64,000 bases of DNA from Carboxylicivirga fragile (GTDB lineage Bacteria; Bacteroidota; Bacteroidia; Bacteroidales; Marinilabiliaceae), in contig JAFMVD010000010.1 in the NCBI GenBank assembly GCA_025499625.1, positions 1 to 64,000 of the forward strand. Reading direction: 5' to 3'. The position numbers were made by a program, and so were the translations under genes. Below the pieces are notes generated by a model. The model was not told where the DNA came from and ran no database searches. It was given only the letters and a program-made list of their open reading frames with translations. Below, piece by piece: positions 47,428 through 56,553 of the stretch. Each line of letters starts with the position of its first letter. Within the stretch, counting starts at the first letter, position 1.

Positions 47428-47530
47428 TGGTCAGAAGTCAGTAGTTAATGCTTTGATTCCCAAAATCAACTAGATTACTGCTTCTTAATATCGTTTAATA
47501 ATTCAGATAAATGTAATATAAAAAGTGCAA

Positions 47531-48964
47531 TTAACTTCTATTTTTCAAAAAGTCATATAACAATCGAACACCAACGCCCGATCCACCAAAGCCTCGGTAG
47601 CTATCTTCTTTACGAACGAAAGCCGGGCCGGCTATATCAAGATGAACCCAGGGTGTCTCCACAAAGTGAGCCAGAAATTTGCCGGCTGTTATGGCACCAC
47701 CTTCACGACTTCCCAAATTTTTGATATCAGCTATTTCTGATTTTATTAATTCATCGTAATCTTCCCAGAATGGAAATTGCACAACACGTTCGTTTACTTT
47801 AAAGCCAGATGTACTTAATTCGGAAAAGACAGTATCGTCAGCCGTTCCCATTGCAACCGTACCATACGAGCCTATTGCCATTACAGCACTTCCGGTTAAG
47901 GTGGCTAAATCAATAACCAATTCAGGATCGTATTTTTTCGAATAACTCAAGGCATCGGCTAAGATTAAACGCCCTTCAGCATCGGTATTTAATATCTCAA
48001 CTGTTTTACCATTGTGCATGTTTAATATATCTCCCGGCACTATTGCGTTTTCGCCCGGACGATTATCTGTTGCTGGTATCAAACCAATAACATGCATTGG
48101 TAGTTTATTTGACGAAACGGCAACCATAGCACCAACTACCGATGCTGCACCACCCATGTCGGCTTTCATGTCGTCCAAACTTCCTGGAGGTGTTTTAAGG
48201 TTGATGCCTCCCGTATCAAATACAACACCTTTACCAACTAGTACAACAGGCTTAGTATTGCTTGCATTTTCAGGTTTCCATTCCAATATGTGAAAGGCCG
48301 GAGGATCAATGCTTCCTTTATTAACACCCAGTAAACCCCCAAATTTAAGCGCTTCAAGTTTGGCTTTGTCAAAGATGTCAACCGAGAAACCGTGCTCCTT
48401 ACCTAAGTCGGTAATGGTAGATGATAATTTGGCAACATCAAGTGTTGAAACAGGCTCGTTAACAAGATCACGTGTTATAAATACACTCTCACATGTATTT
48501 TTTAATTCGTCAAGTTCGCCTTGGTTGCATACTGCCGATGCTACCCATATGGTGAAGTTTTCGAAGCTATTTTCTTTCTTACTTTTGTATTTGTCAAACT
48601 GGTATGTTGACAATGCCAGGCCTTCGGTAAGCGCTAGCGTTACTTCTTTGTTCCCACTTAGATCGTATAAGCAAACAGCCTCTTTTTTTGCCTTACGCAA
48701 GTCAGATGTAATGGTATGGCCATCCTTACGTAATTTTTCCAGGTCGGAATTGCTGATTTCGCCTTTGTTAACTATTCTCACATAGTAAACAATGCTATAG
48801 GCTTGAATGGTAATGAGTTTTTCTTTGGCTTCGGCTTTTTCAGTTACCAATGCCATGGCATCGTCGTTAAAACCAAAGTTTTTCAATACGGCAATGTCGT
48901 CAACCAGAAATATATTTCTTACTTCTGCAGGGCGATCACCCGTATGTTGTATGGATAGTTGCAT
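47531..48964 (-). CDS. pepA: Leucyl aminopeptidase, M17 family
   Basis: This cytoplasmic metallo-aminopeptidase removes N-terminal residues from peptides. The C-terminal catalytic domain contains the M17 signature NTDAEGRLILADALSY near residue 327 and the metal/Lys region VGKGVVFDTGGINLKTP with DDMKADMGGAA near 245-272. The N-terminal half (about 1-160) is the variable regulatory domain. At 477 aa it is normal. It is a single gene between gaps of 134 and 110 bases. Confidence 0.94.
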   Translation of the reverse strand: MQLSIQHTGDRPAEVRNIFLVDDIAVLKNFGFNDDAMALVTEKAEAKEKLITIQAYSIVYYVRIVNKGEISNSDLEKLRKDGHTITSDLRKAKKEAVCLYDLSGNKEVTLALTEGLALSTYQFDKYKSKKENSFENFTIWVASAVCNQGELDELKNTCESVFITRDLVNEPVSTLDVAKLSSTITDLGKEHGFSVDIFDKAKLEALKFGGLLGVNKGSIDPPAFHILEWKPENASNTKPVVLVGKGVVFDTGGINLKTPPGSLDDMKADMGGAASVVGAMVAVSSNKLPMHVIGLIPATDNRPGENAIVPGDILNMHNGKTVEILNTDAEGRLILADALSYSKKYDPELVIDLATLTGSAVMAIGSYGTVAMGTADDTVFSELSTSGFKVNERVVQFPFWEDYDELIKSEIADIKNLGSREGGAITAGKFLAHFVETPWVHLDIAGPAFVRKEDSYRGFGGSGVGVRLLYDFLKNRS

Positions 48965-49074
48965 ATAAATTAAAATTAGATAAGAGATGAATAGATAAGA
49001 GATTATAGATTGCCAACGATGAAGTGTTGGGACGCTAAGATCTTCTATTTTGTCATCCTCATGTATTTATAATA

Positions 49075-49479
49075 TTATTCTGTTAGCATATCTGATTCGC
49101 TTTCTTCAGCTTTACTCTGAGCTTTAAAGTACTCACGAATCATTACTTTTTTCATCTCACGATGAATGATAACTTCCGTTAAGGCGTCTTCGTAACTAGC
49201 TCCGCCCATTTCCTTCTGGTAATGATGTACCTGTTTCTCGGTAACATCAATGCGATAAAGAAAATTTAGGAACATGGTGTAATGTTCGCCTAGCACTTCC
49301 TCAATGCGCGGTTTCATTTGATTGAATAACTCTTCGTAGAAATTCTGGACATTACCTGAGAAAGTTATTTCCAAACCAAACTCAGCAAAATCTTTTATGA
49401 TTTGTGCCGCTGTTTTACGAATTAAATCTTCGCGTGTACAGGCATTCTGAAGTGCTTGTCTATTGAGTTCTGGAAGCAT
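49075..49479 (-). CDS. Conserved small protein of unknown function
   Basis: A 134-residue soluble protein, mostly alpha-helical by eye, with no signal peptide. Segments such as YTMFLNFLYRIDVTEKQVH and EVIIHREMKKVMIREYFK suggest a helical bundle, and the tail is acidic (KAEESESDMLTE). I do not recognise the family. It begins 8 bases after the end of the DUF4837 lipoprotein gene and so is likely co-expressed with it and the upstream transglycosylase. Confidence 0.75.
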   Translation of the reverse strand: MLPELNRQALQNACTREDLIRKTAAQIIKDFAEFGLEITFSGNVQNFYEELFNQMKPRIEEVLGEHYTMFLNFLYRIDVTEKQVHHYQKEMGGASYEDALTEVIIHREMKKVMIREYFKAQSKAEESESDMLTE

Positions 49480-49487
49480 AGAAATGG

Positions 49488-50477
49488 TTATTGCAATTGA
49501 AAGGTGTACATTAAAGCCTCAAGCTGACGTATCTTTTCTCGTTTGTCAGGTTTTTCAGGAGAATATACAAATCCTTCAGTAATAACAACACGGTTATTCT
49601 TAACATCGTGATGCGCCTGCAAAATAAATGGGCCGCCCATCATGTCGTTCTGAACTTTCCACAACCCTCTTAACTCAACTGTTGGTACGCCATTGATGTC
49701 TGCTCTTTTGTAGATCACAGGGAACGCATGTTCGGTTGTCATGTACGATCCTTCGGAAGGGCCAGGAACATTTTGGTGTAATATTGAATCTCGTTTATTC
49801 AAGAGGTATTCTTTCGAGAAAGTACCTTCGCCTACATAGGGGTATTCATATATGAGCATGCCTTGGTTACCCCAATCGGTATCTTCGCCTAACCATGTAA
49901 TCGACTCTTTACTATTACGTTTCTTAAGGTTGGTTGGCACATTCATTTTTATTTTCCAACGTTGCTTAAGCTCTTCAATGGCTTCGGCATTTGGATAGGT
50001 TTTGTAATAGGCAATGTTTCGATCGCGAGCTGCCTTATTAAAGAAACTAACAAGACGTAATTCGTTTTCCTCAACCAATCTTCTCAATGCTGCCGTGTCC
50101 TTGGCGGTAATGCGTACCGTCGATTGTGGAGAAGCCCACATATCTTTGAAATAGCGGATGGTATCCGATTTTACATTCGGCGAAATATCGGTTACTATTA
50201 AATTACGGAAGGTCTTCATGTGTGATGAAAAACCACGGTGAGGCGTTACCAATATGTCGAAATGAGGTTCGTCCTGAGGTAATCCAAGGTAGGTTTGAAT
50301 CATTGCACGCTGAAGCGTTTTGCCGGCTTCTGATTTTTTAATTTTGTCATCCATTACGATTAACAACTCACCAGCTTTACCAGCTACATTGTGTTTGAAT
50401 CCACTTTTTTTATCCTTACATGCAATAAGTACTAAAACAAGTAATAAGAATGAAGTGTATTTTATGAGGTGATTCAT
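49488..50477 (-). CDS. DUF4837-family lipoprotein
   Basis: The lipobox is at Cys20 (VLIACKDKK). The body of about 300 residues matches the Bacteroidota DUF4837 family as I recall it: it opens AGELLIVMDDKI, has an inner ITWLGEDTDWGNQGMLIYEYPY block near residue 195 and ends with conserved strands (GPFILQAHHDVKNNRVV). Its function is unknown. It is sandwiched between a lytic transglycosylase (29 bases upstream) and a small helical protein (8 bases downstream), which points to the cell envelope. Confidence 0.82.
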   Translation of the reverse strand: MNHLIKYTSFLLLVLVLIACKDKKSGFKHNVAGKAGELLIVMDDKIKKSEAGKTLQRAMIQTYLGLPQDEPHFDILVTPHRGFSSHMKTFRNLIVTDISPNVKSDTIRYFKDMWASPQSTVRITAKDTAALRRLVEENELRLVSFFNKAARDRNIAYYKTYPNAEAIEELKQRWKIKMNVPTNLKKRNSKESITWLGEDTDWGNQGMLIYEYPYVGEGTFSKEYLLNKRDSILHQNVPGPSEGSYMTTEHAFPVIYKRADINGVPTVELRGLWKVQNDMMGGPFILQAHHDVKNNRVVITEGFVYSPEKPDKREKIRQLEALMYTFQLQ

Positions 50478-50506
50478 AAGGCTATATATTTTATGAGGTG
50501 AAATAT

Positions 50507-51712
50507 TTATTCGTCTTTTGCCAGTAGGCTATCTTTCCACATTAGTTTTTCGGGTTGAGCAATTTCGTCGCTTACAAAGAAGAAGCGTTGTTCGAACTTC
50601 GGTTTCCATACCACCAATTGCTGACCAATCAATAGATTTCGATTGCGAAGCTTGTTCCAATGCATAACATCACTTATGCGGCATTGGTATTGGATGGCTA
50701 TTTTATGAAAGAACTCCCCTTTTTGAACTTTATGTGATGATTTAAAGCGTTCACTTGTGTCGCCCACCGGTTTGCTTTTGGCGATGGGTGCTACTTGCTC
50801 TTTTAATAATTTTTCATTTTGGATGAATTGTACAACCTTTTCTTTTGGTAAAAAAATGCCTACAGGTTCACTTTCCACAGGTACAAAATCTTTGGTGTAA
50901 GCAGGGTTGAGCCAACGGATTAGTTCAATGTCGGTGTCTGAAGCAGTGCAAATCTGCTCAAAACTCAAAGATTTATGAATGACAACGGTATCGATTTTAT
51001 TAAAGGAAATGGGTGCATCGTTAGGAGTTACCTCGTGTCGATCGTAATTGTTCATTACGTAATTAACCGCAATAAAGGCGGGCACATAACTCTTAACAGC
51101 AGCCGGTAAGTAAGGTTGAAGTTCCCAAAAATCGGTTTTTCCACCTGATCGTTCAATGGCTTTTTGAACAACACCAAGTCCACCATTATAGGCCGCGAGG
51201 GCTAATTGCCAATCGTTAAGATTATGATGCAAGTATTTTAAATATTTACAAGCGGCTTCCGTGCTTTTTATGGGGTCGCAACGTTCGTCAACATAAGTAT
51301 TAACTTCTAAATCGAACATGCGCGATGCATGGTAAAGAAATTGCCATAAGCCCATGGCACCCGACGATGATTTGGCCTTTGGGTCTAAAGCTGATTCAAC
51401 AATGGCCAGATATTTTAACTCGAGCGGTAAATCGTATTTGGCCAGATATTCTTCAAACAGGGGAAAGTACAATTCGGAACGACCAATAATATTAGCCAGA
51501 TGATTTCGACGTTTTACTGTGTAAACCTCAATGTATGCTTGCGTTTGTGCATTGTAATCGAGATGAATAGGTGTCAATTTGTCAAGTTCAGCCAACCTCT
51601 TCTGATACATCCAATCCGGATAATGTGGAAGAGATTCTGAATTTTGCGCACCAGAAAGGCTGAATACAGCACAAAAGGTAAATAACATGAATAAACGCCT
51701 TCTTACACTCAT
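50507..51712 (-). CDS. Membrane-bound lytic transglycosylase, MltD-like, with LysM
   Basis: This enzyme cleaves peptidoglycan glycan strands with anhydromuramyl formation. The signal peptide (FSLSGA/QNS) is followed by an SLT domain with catalytic Glu106 in YLAIVESALDPKAKS, SGAMGLWQF and LALAAYNGG. Residues about 235-290 form a weak LysM-like segment, and a clear C-terminal LysM is at about 328-373 (HKVQKGEFFHKIAIQYQCRI). 401 aa. It heads a three-gene - strand unit. No lipobox is seen, so it is probably periplasmic rather than lipid-anchored. Confidence 0.9.
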   Translation of the reverse strand: MSVRRRLFMLFTFCAVFSLSGAQNSESLPHYPDWMYQKRLAELDKLTPIHLDYNAQTQAYIEVYTVKRRNHLANIIGRSELYFPLFEEYLAKYDLPLELKYLAIVESALDPKAKSSSGAMGLWQFLYHASRMFDLEVNTYVDERCDPIKSTEAACKYLKYLHHNLNDWQLALAAYNGGLGVVQKAIERSGGKTDFWELQPYLPAAVKSYVPAFIAVNYVMNNYDRHEVTPNDAPISFNKIDTVVIHKSLSFEQICTASDTDIELIRWLNPAYTKDFVPVESEPVGIFLPKEKVVQFIQNEKLLKEQVAPIAKSKPVGDTSERFKSSHKVQKGEFFHKIAIQYQCRISDVMHWNKLRNRNLLIGQQLVVWKPKFEQRFFFVSDEIAQPEKLMWKDSLLAKDE

Positions 51713-51747
51713 CGTCGATCTTCAATTAATGACGTTATATTAATATG

Positions 51748-51780
51748 CAAAAAGGCCAATCCTCAAAGAGGGCCGGCCTG
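51748..51780 (-). terminator. Terminator downstream of tatA
   Basis: On the - strand AGGCC-GGCCCTC pairs with GAGG-ATT-GGCCT to give a bulged hairpin followed by TTTTT. It ends the transcript of tatA, 36 bases after its stop. Confidence 0.65.
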
Positions 51781-51815
51781 TGTGTTTATAAAAGCTTTGC
51801 TAGTAGCTTATTAAC

Positions 51816-52031
51816 TTACTCGGCTGTTTTTTCGTCAACCTTATCCTTGTCGTCTGACTTATTGCCAGGTTCTTCTTTACGAGCTTTTTTGAATTCTTTC
51901 ATTCCTTGTCCCAAACCTTTCATTAGCTCTGGGATTTTGCGACCACCAAATAATAGAACAATCACTATTGCGCCTATGATAAGCTCTTGAGGACCGATAC
52001 CTCCAAAAAGTAATACCGTATTTATATTCAT
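51816..52031 (-). CDS. tatA: Twin-arginine translocase subunit TatA
   Basis: A 71-residue TatA/E protein: a short N-terminal transmembrane helix ([19 protein letters not shown]), the hinge [16 protein letters not shown], an amphipathic helix ([11 protein letters not shown]) and a charged tail. TatA oligomers form the passage for folded proteins across the inner membrane with TatC, which is not in this window. It lies 44 bases after rseP on the same strand. Confidence 0.95.
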   Translation of the reverse strand: MNINTVLLFGGIGPQELIIGAIVIVLLFGGRKIPELMKGLGQGMKEFKKARKEEPGNKSDDKDKVDEKTAE

Positions 52032-52075
52032 GATATTCTGTTTTTTTTAATTATTACAAATTTAATAATTTGACC

Positions 52076-53395
52076 TTACTTTATAAAGGCTTTAAAGATA
52101 TCATTTCCATTTGCGAACAACAGAAGTCCAAGCAATAGAACCATACCCGTAATTTGTGCATACTCCATGAATTTATCACCAGGTTTGCGGCCGGTAACAA
52201 TTTCGTATAATAAGAATAACACGTGGCCACCATCCAATGCGGGGATAGGTAGTATATTCATGAAAGCTAAAATTAGCGAAATTAAACCAGTATTAAACCA
52301 AAATTTCTGCCAATCCCAAGTGCCATCAAATAGTTTTCCCATAGCACCAAAGCCACCTACTTGCTTAGCACCTTCTTTGGTAAAAATAAGCTTCATTTGT
52401 TTGACATAGCCAATCAAAATGTCGAAGCCCATGTCGATGCCTTTCGGGAAAGCTTCCCAAAAGCCATATTTGAAGATTTTTACATCAACGTACTTTCCAT
52501 AACCAGCAGGATTGAATCCTAAGGTTCCTTGCGCACTAACTTGAGAATTAAGAGAAACTAATGAATCACCGCGATAAACATCTAAATGTATCTCACTGTC
52601 CTTGTTAGCTTTTAAAGTTGCAGTTAATTCATGAAAGAAAACGGTTGACAGTCCATTTACCGAAACGATACTATCACCTTCTTGTAGCCCTGCATCGGCA
52701 GCGTGAGATCCTTTAACAACCTTATAAACGATTGTTGGGAAACGTATGCCGGCAAAGTTTTTAACTTCTTGGCCGATCATTGTTTGATCGAAATCTTCAG
52801 GAATGCTTAGTTCAACTGTTTGGTTGCCGCGCTTAACCGTTAAATTCTCTGCATCTTCAAGTAGAATGAATTTCGCGATATCATTGGTTGTTTCAACTTC
52901 CAGATCATCTACAGTTAAAACAATGTCACCATCTTGTAAACCTATTTCTTTACCAACTTCGTGGTAATGTAAACCAAATTGTGCTGATTTTACTGGCACA
53001 TATGATTCGCCCCACTTGAATAGAATCATCCAGAAGATGAAGAGCGCAGTAATAAAATTAACCAATACACCACCTACCATTATTAATAAGCGTTGCCAGG
53101 CTGGTTTAGCTCTGAATTCCCACGGTTGTGCTGGCTGAGCCATAGCTTCTTTGTCCATCGACTCATCAATCATACCTGATATTTTCACATAGCCACCTAA
53201 TGGAAGCCATCCTACACCATATTCAGTATCACCTTTTTTGAATTTGAATAATGTAAACCAAGGGTTGAAGAAAAGATAGAACTTCTCAACACGTGTATTA
53301 AAGACTCTGGCGAAAAAGAAATGCCCAAATTCATGGAGAATCACCAGAATGGATAAGCTGAGTAAAAGTTGTACGGTTTTTATGAAAATTTCCAT
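52076..53395 (-). CDS. rseP: RseP-type site-2 zinc metalloprotease
   Basis: This intramembrane protease cuts single-pass proteins, such as anti-sigma factors and signal peptides, within the membrane. The zinc motif HEFGH is at residues 21-25 in the first helix. The third ligand region NILPIPALDGGH lies near 375. Two PDZ-like regions sit between (about 140-205 and 215-300; GDIVLTVDDLEVETT and GDSIVSVNGLSTV). 439 aa. It lies just downstream of dxr, an arrangement shared with many bacteria. Confidence 0.95.
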   Translation of the reverse strand: MEIFIKTVQLLLSLSILVILHEFGHFFFARVFNTRVEKFYLFFNPWFTLFKFKKGDTEYGVGWLPLGGYVKISGMIDESMDKEAMAQPAQPWEFRAKPAWQRLLIMVGGVLVNFITALFIFWMILFKWGESYVPVKSAQFGLHYHEVGKEIGLQDGDIVLTVDDLEVETTNDIAKFILLEDAENLTVKRGNQTVELSIPEDFDQTMIGQEVKNFAGIRFPTIVYKVVKGSHAADAGLQEGDSIVSVNGLSTVFFHELTATLKANKDSEIHLDVYRGDSLVSLNSQVSAQGTLGFNPAGYGKYVDVKIFKYGFWEAFPKGIDMGFDILIGYVKQMKLIFTKEGAKQVGGFGAMGKLFDGTWDWQKFWFNTGLISLILAFMNILPIPALDGGHVLFLLYEIVTGRKPGDKFMEYAQITGMVLLLGLLLFANGNDIFKAFIK

Positions 53396-53530
53396 TAATT
53401 TTTATTTTTTCCAATTAAGCAACAAATATATCTTTTTACTGATAAAGCAGCACAAAAAAGTACCACTATACCTTATTTATTTTTCACAGTATTAGGTGTT
53501 GCGGTGCGAAGTGATAGAATCACTCCGTTA

Positions 53531-54691
53531 TTATTTTCTATTATCAATAATTTGAGAAGCTAATTTGCGTGCTTCGGTGTTAGATTGCATATAGTCATCC
53601 AGGCTCGGGGAGGCAACGAAAGTCGATTGCATCATTGTTTTTTCAATAGTCGAAGACATCTCGATAAAACCAATCTTTTTATTCAGAAAACTATCAACTG
53701 CAATTTCGTTGGCCGCATTTAAAATACAAGGCATGTTACCACCTTTTGACATGGCCTGATAGGCAAGATCAAGATTCCTGAAAACCTTTATGTCAGCTTT
53801 TTCAAAACTAAGAGATGGATAATCCATAAAATTAAAGCGCTCGAAATCTGATTTTATGCGTTTCGGAAAGGTTAAAGCATACTGTATTGGCAACTTCATA
53901 TCAGGTAAACCCATCTGTGCTTTCATCGATCCATCTTCGAACTGAACAATGGAATGGATGATGGATTGTGGGTGTACCACAATTTCGATTTGCTCAGGTT
54001 TGAGGTTGAACAACCATTTTGCTTCAATGGCTTCCAGTCCTTTGTTCATAAGCGATGCACTATCAATTGTAATTTTATCACCCATGGTCCAGTTGGGATG
54101 ATTCAAGGCTTGACAGCGCGTTACTTTTCTGAGGAAATCCACGTTTTTACCACGGAATGGCCCTCCTGATGCGGTGAGATAGATTTTCTCAATGGCATTG
54201 TGAAACTCACCAGCTAAACATTGAAAGATTGCCGAGTGCTCAGAGTCAACAGGTAATATGCTAACTTTATTTTCAAGCGCTAACTTAGTAATGATATCGC
54301 CAGCTACTACTAAGGTTTCTTTATTGGCCAGGGCAATGTGTTTGCCGGCTTTTATGGCATTGATAGTTGGTACTAATCCGGCAAAACCTACCATAGCCGT
54401 TAGTACAATGTCGATTGATGACATTTCAACCACTTGCGCAATGGCCTCTTCACCAGCAAAAATTTTAATGTCGGTATCAACTAAGGCATCACTAACTTGT
54501 GCGAATTTCTCTTTGTTACCAATTACAACTGTGTTGGGTTTGAATTGTAAGGCTTGCTCAATAAGTAGTTCAACGCTATTGTTCGCCGTTAGAACTTCAA
54601 CTTCAAAATGATCAGGATGTTGTTGAACAACTTCAAGCGTTTGTTTTCCAATGGATCCTGTAGACCCAAGAATTGCTATTTTTTTTGACAT
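53531..54691 (-). CDS. dxr: 1-deoxy-D-xylulose-5-phosphate reductoisomerase
   Basis: Dxr converts DXP to MEP, the committed step of the non-mevalonate isoprenoid pathway. The NADPH-binding GSTGSIGKQTLEVVQ is at the N-terminus. The metal/active-site blocks ILPVDSEHSAIFQCL near residue 145 and LTASGGPFRGK near 180 are intact, as are WTMGDKITIDSASLMNKGLE and HPQSIIHSIVQFEDGS. At 386 aa it is normal length. rseP follows at 135 bases on the same strand. Confidence 0.97.
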   Translation of the reverse strand: MSKKIAILGSTGSIGKQTLEVVQQHPDHFEVEVLTANNSVELLIEQALQFKPNTVVIGNKEKFAQVSDALVDTDIKIFAGEEAIAQVVEMSSIDIVLTAMVGFAGLVPTINAIKAGKHIALANKETLVVAGDIITKLALENKVSILPVDSEHSAIFQCLAGEFHNAIEKIYLTASGGPFRGKNVDFLRKVTRCQALNHPNWTMGDKITIDSASLMNKGLEAIEAKWLFNLKPEQIEIVVHPQSIIHSIVQFEDGSMKAQMGLPDMKLPIQYALTFPKRIKSDFERFNFMDYPSLSFEKADIKVFRNLDLAYQAMSKGGNMPCILNAANEIAVDSFLNKKIGFIEMSSTIEKTMMQSTFVASPSLDDYMQSNTEARKLASQIIDNRK

Positions 54692-54721
54692 GAATATAAT
54701 CTGTTCTTCTGGGTTGGTCGT

Positions 54722-55600
54722 TTATTCAAACGACATGTATTGTTCGGCATCTAAGGCAACGCCGTTGTACCATAACTCAAAATGTAGGTGCGGCCCAGTT
54801 GTTAATTCTCCGGAATTTCCTACACGCGCAATTGCTTCACCTGCCTGCACTTGGTCTCCCATGCTCTTAAGTAATCGCTCGTTGTGCTTGTATAATGATA
54901 TTAAGTTATTGGTATGCTGAATTTGAATAACGTAACCTGTTTCAACTGTCCATCCGGTAAAAACCACAGTGCCATCAAGCACGGCACTAACACGTTCGCC
55001 TTCTTTGGTAACAATATCTACGCCGTAATGACCTTTTGAATCGCCAAATTTGTTAACCACAACCCCTTTAATGGGTGTAAATAGGAAACTGTGTTCGAGT
55101 TCAAATTTTCGACTATTGCCTTCGAATACGGCTAAGTTGAATTTCTCTTCACGTTCCACCTGCTCCCTGAAAAGCGAATCTTCTTCTGATTTTTTGAAGG
55201 ATATTTTACTGTTATCAACAGGACTTGCATTTTCTTCGTCTTCCTGCTTAGCTCCAGCAGGAACATCGCCAGATACGATGGCTCGTATGTCCTTAAAAAA
55301 ACGATCGCGACGATCAATCTCCAGAATCAGGCTATCAACTCTTTGAGCATTTTGAATGAGTAAGCGGCGTTCTTTACCTGACGGATATCCAGGTATGTAT
55401 TCGCGCAAGCCTGTAAAAGCAATTAGGAAAATAACAGAAATAATGAGTAAAATTGAGCTAACGCCTATGGTTACAAAAACATTAAGCCTCGAAAGGCGCA
55501 TGCCAAATACTTCCTCGTATGTTTGTTCGTTGAAGATGGCCAGGCGGTACTTAAACCTTAACTTCTGAACCAACTTCTTTCCTTTTTCTACCTTTGCCAT
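54722..55600 (-). CDS. M23-family peptidoglycan endopeptidase
   Basis: A 292-residue membrane-anchored protein with an N-terminal cytoplasmic stretch, a transmembrane helix (about 36-62, VFVTIGVSSILLIISVIFLIA) and a periplasmic linker with charged helices. The C-terminal LytM/M23 domain is complete: GHYGVDIVT supplies His and Asp, and GPHLHFELW near residue 271 gives the HxH motif. It should cut peptide cross-bridges in the cell wall. It lies 30 bases upstream of dxr, so it may head the dxr-rseP-tatA run. Confidence 0.92.
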   Translation of the reverse strand: MAKVEKGKKLVQKLRFKYRLAIFNEQTYEEVFGMRLSRLNVFVTIGVSSILLIISVIFLIAFTGLREYIPGYPSGKERRLLIQNAQRVDSLILEIDRRDRFFKDIRAIVSGDVPAGAKQEDEENASPVDNSKISFKKSEEDSLFREQVEREEKFNLAVFEGNSRKFELEHSFLFTPIKGVVVNKFGDSKGHYGVDIVTKEGERVSAVLDGTVVFTGWTVETGYVIQIQHTNNLISLYKHNERLLKSMGDQVQAGEAIARVGNSGELTTGPHLHFELWYNGVALDAEQYMSFE

Positions 55601-55723
55601 TGGAGCTTAATATTCAATGAAAACAAAGGTAAAAAATCTGCGCAGAATACCGTAAAAATTTATGAAAGGTTAGTTATTCTTTAACGATCTACGTTTATGT
55701 TTTTAAATTCAGTAACGTTTTAT

Positions 55724-56536
55724 TTATTCCATTGTCTGTATCGTAATGCTTTGGCTATCTGACGACCAAGCTCTGAAATAACCTAGGATATTAGGGCCTA
55801 GATTAGATTCTGGATTGTAGGGTGTGGTTCCGCCGGGTCTTTCGCTGGTAATCTCAGCTAATTGTGAATAATAGGTATAAGTGCTTTCATCAATAGAATA
55901 AGCTTTCACGATTACTTCATCACCAACTTCAAAACTTGGTAAAACGGGTGAATAAACGATAACTTCATCTTGTGCAAAAATATCCTGTGGAATTGCATTG
56001 TATCGCTCTTCTTGTAATGCCCCGTTTTTAAAGAATTTAATTAAGTAGTAATTATCTTCTTCAGGGTTATTGGTCAACTGCATCTCAAGGCCATAACTTT
56101 CCTTGTCTCCTTGGTGGGGGGTGCCCGATTTAACTTGCGACAGTTTCAATATCTTGGTTGGAGTCATCATTGTTGACTTTCCTTCAAATGTCTCGTTGTT
56201 CAAATCCACCTTAATTGTATACTCCTGACCAACATCACCTCGCATAAATTGGCTTGTATATAGCCCATCAGAAATATGTTGAAGTGTTTCCGAAATGCCT
56301 TCTGAATTAGAGATTGTAATGGTGGCATTGGTTTCGTACTTTGGATTTTCTTTGTTGAAATAATCATTGGTATAACTTAAACGGACTTGGGCATTTTGCT
56401 TGGGTTGTATGTCGCCATCAATCACTATACTAGGATTGGAGCTATTTAAGTCAATGTCGATTATTTCTTCGCAACTTGTAAATGATAAGAGAAGAATAGA
56501 TGCGAAAAGGATTGTTATATATGTCTTATAAATCAT
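55724..56536 (-). CDS. DUF4249-family lipoprotein
   Basis: The lipobox is at Cys22 (SFTSCEEIIDIDL), followed by the family opening PSIVIDGDIQ and a series of Ig-like strands (TNATITISNSEGISETL, GQEYTIKVDL). DUF4249 proteins are typically encoded beside a TonB-dependent receptor and may present its ligand or assist its plug. The receptor gene lies 17 bases upstream in the same transcript. The substrate is unknown. 270 aa, complete. Confidence 0.87.
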   Translation of the reverse strand: MIYKTYITILFASILLLSFTSCEEIIDIDLNSSNPSIVIDGDIQPKQNAQVRLSYTNDYFNKENPKYETNATITISNSEGISETLQHISDGLYTSQFMRGDVGQEYTIKVDLNNETFEGKSTMMTPTKILKLSQVKSGTPHQGDKESYGLEMQLTNNPEEDNYYLIKFFKNGALQEERYNAIPQDIFAQDEVIVYSPVLPSFEVGDEVIVKAYSIDESTYTYYSQLAEITSERPGGTTPYNPESNLGPNILGYFRAWSSDSQSITIQTME

Positions 56537-56553
56537 GATGCTAGCTTTGAGAA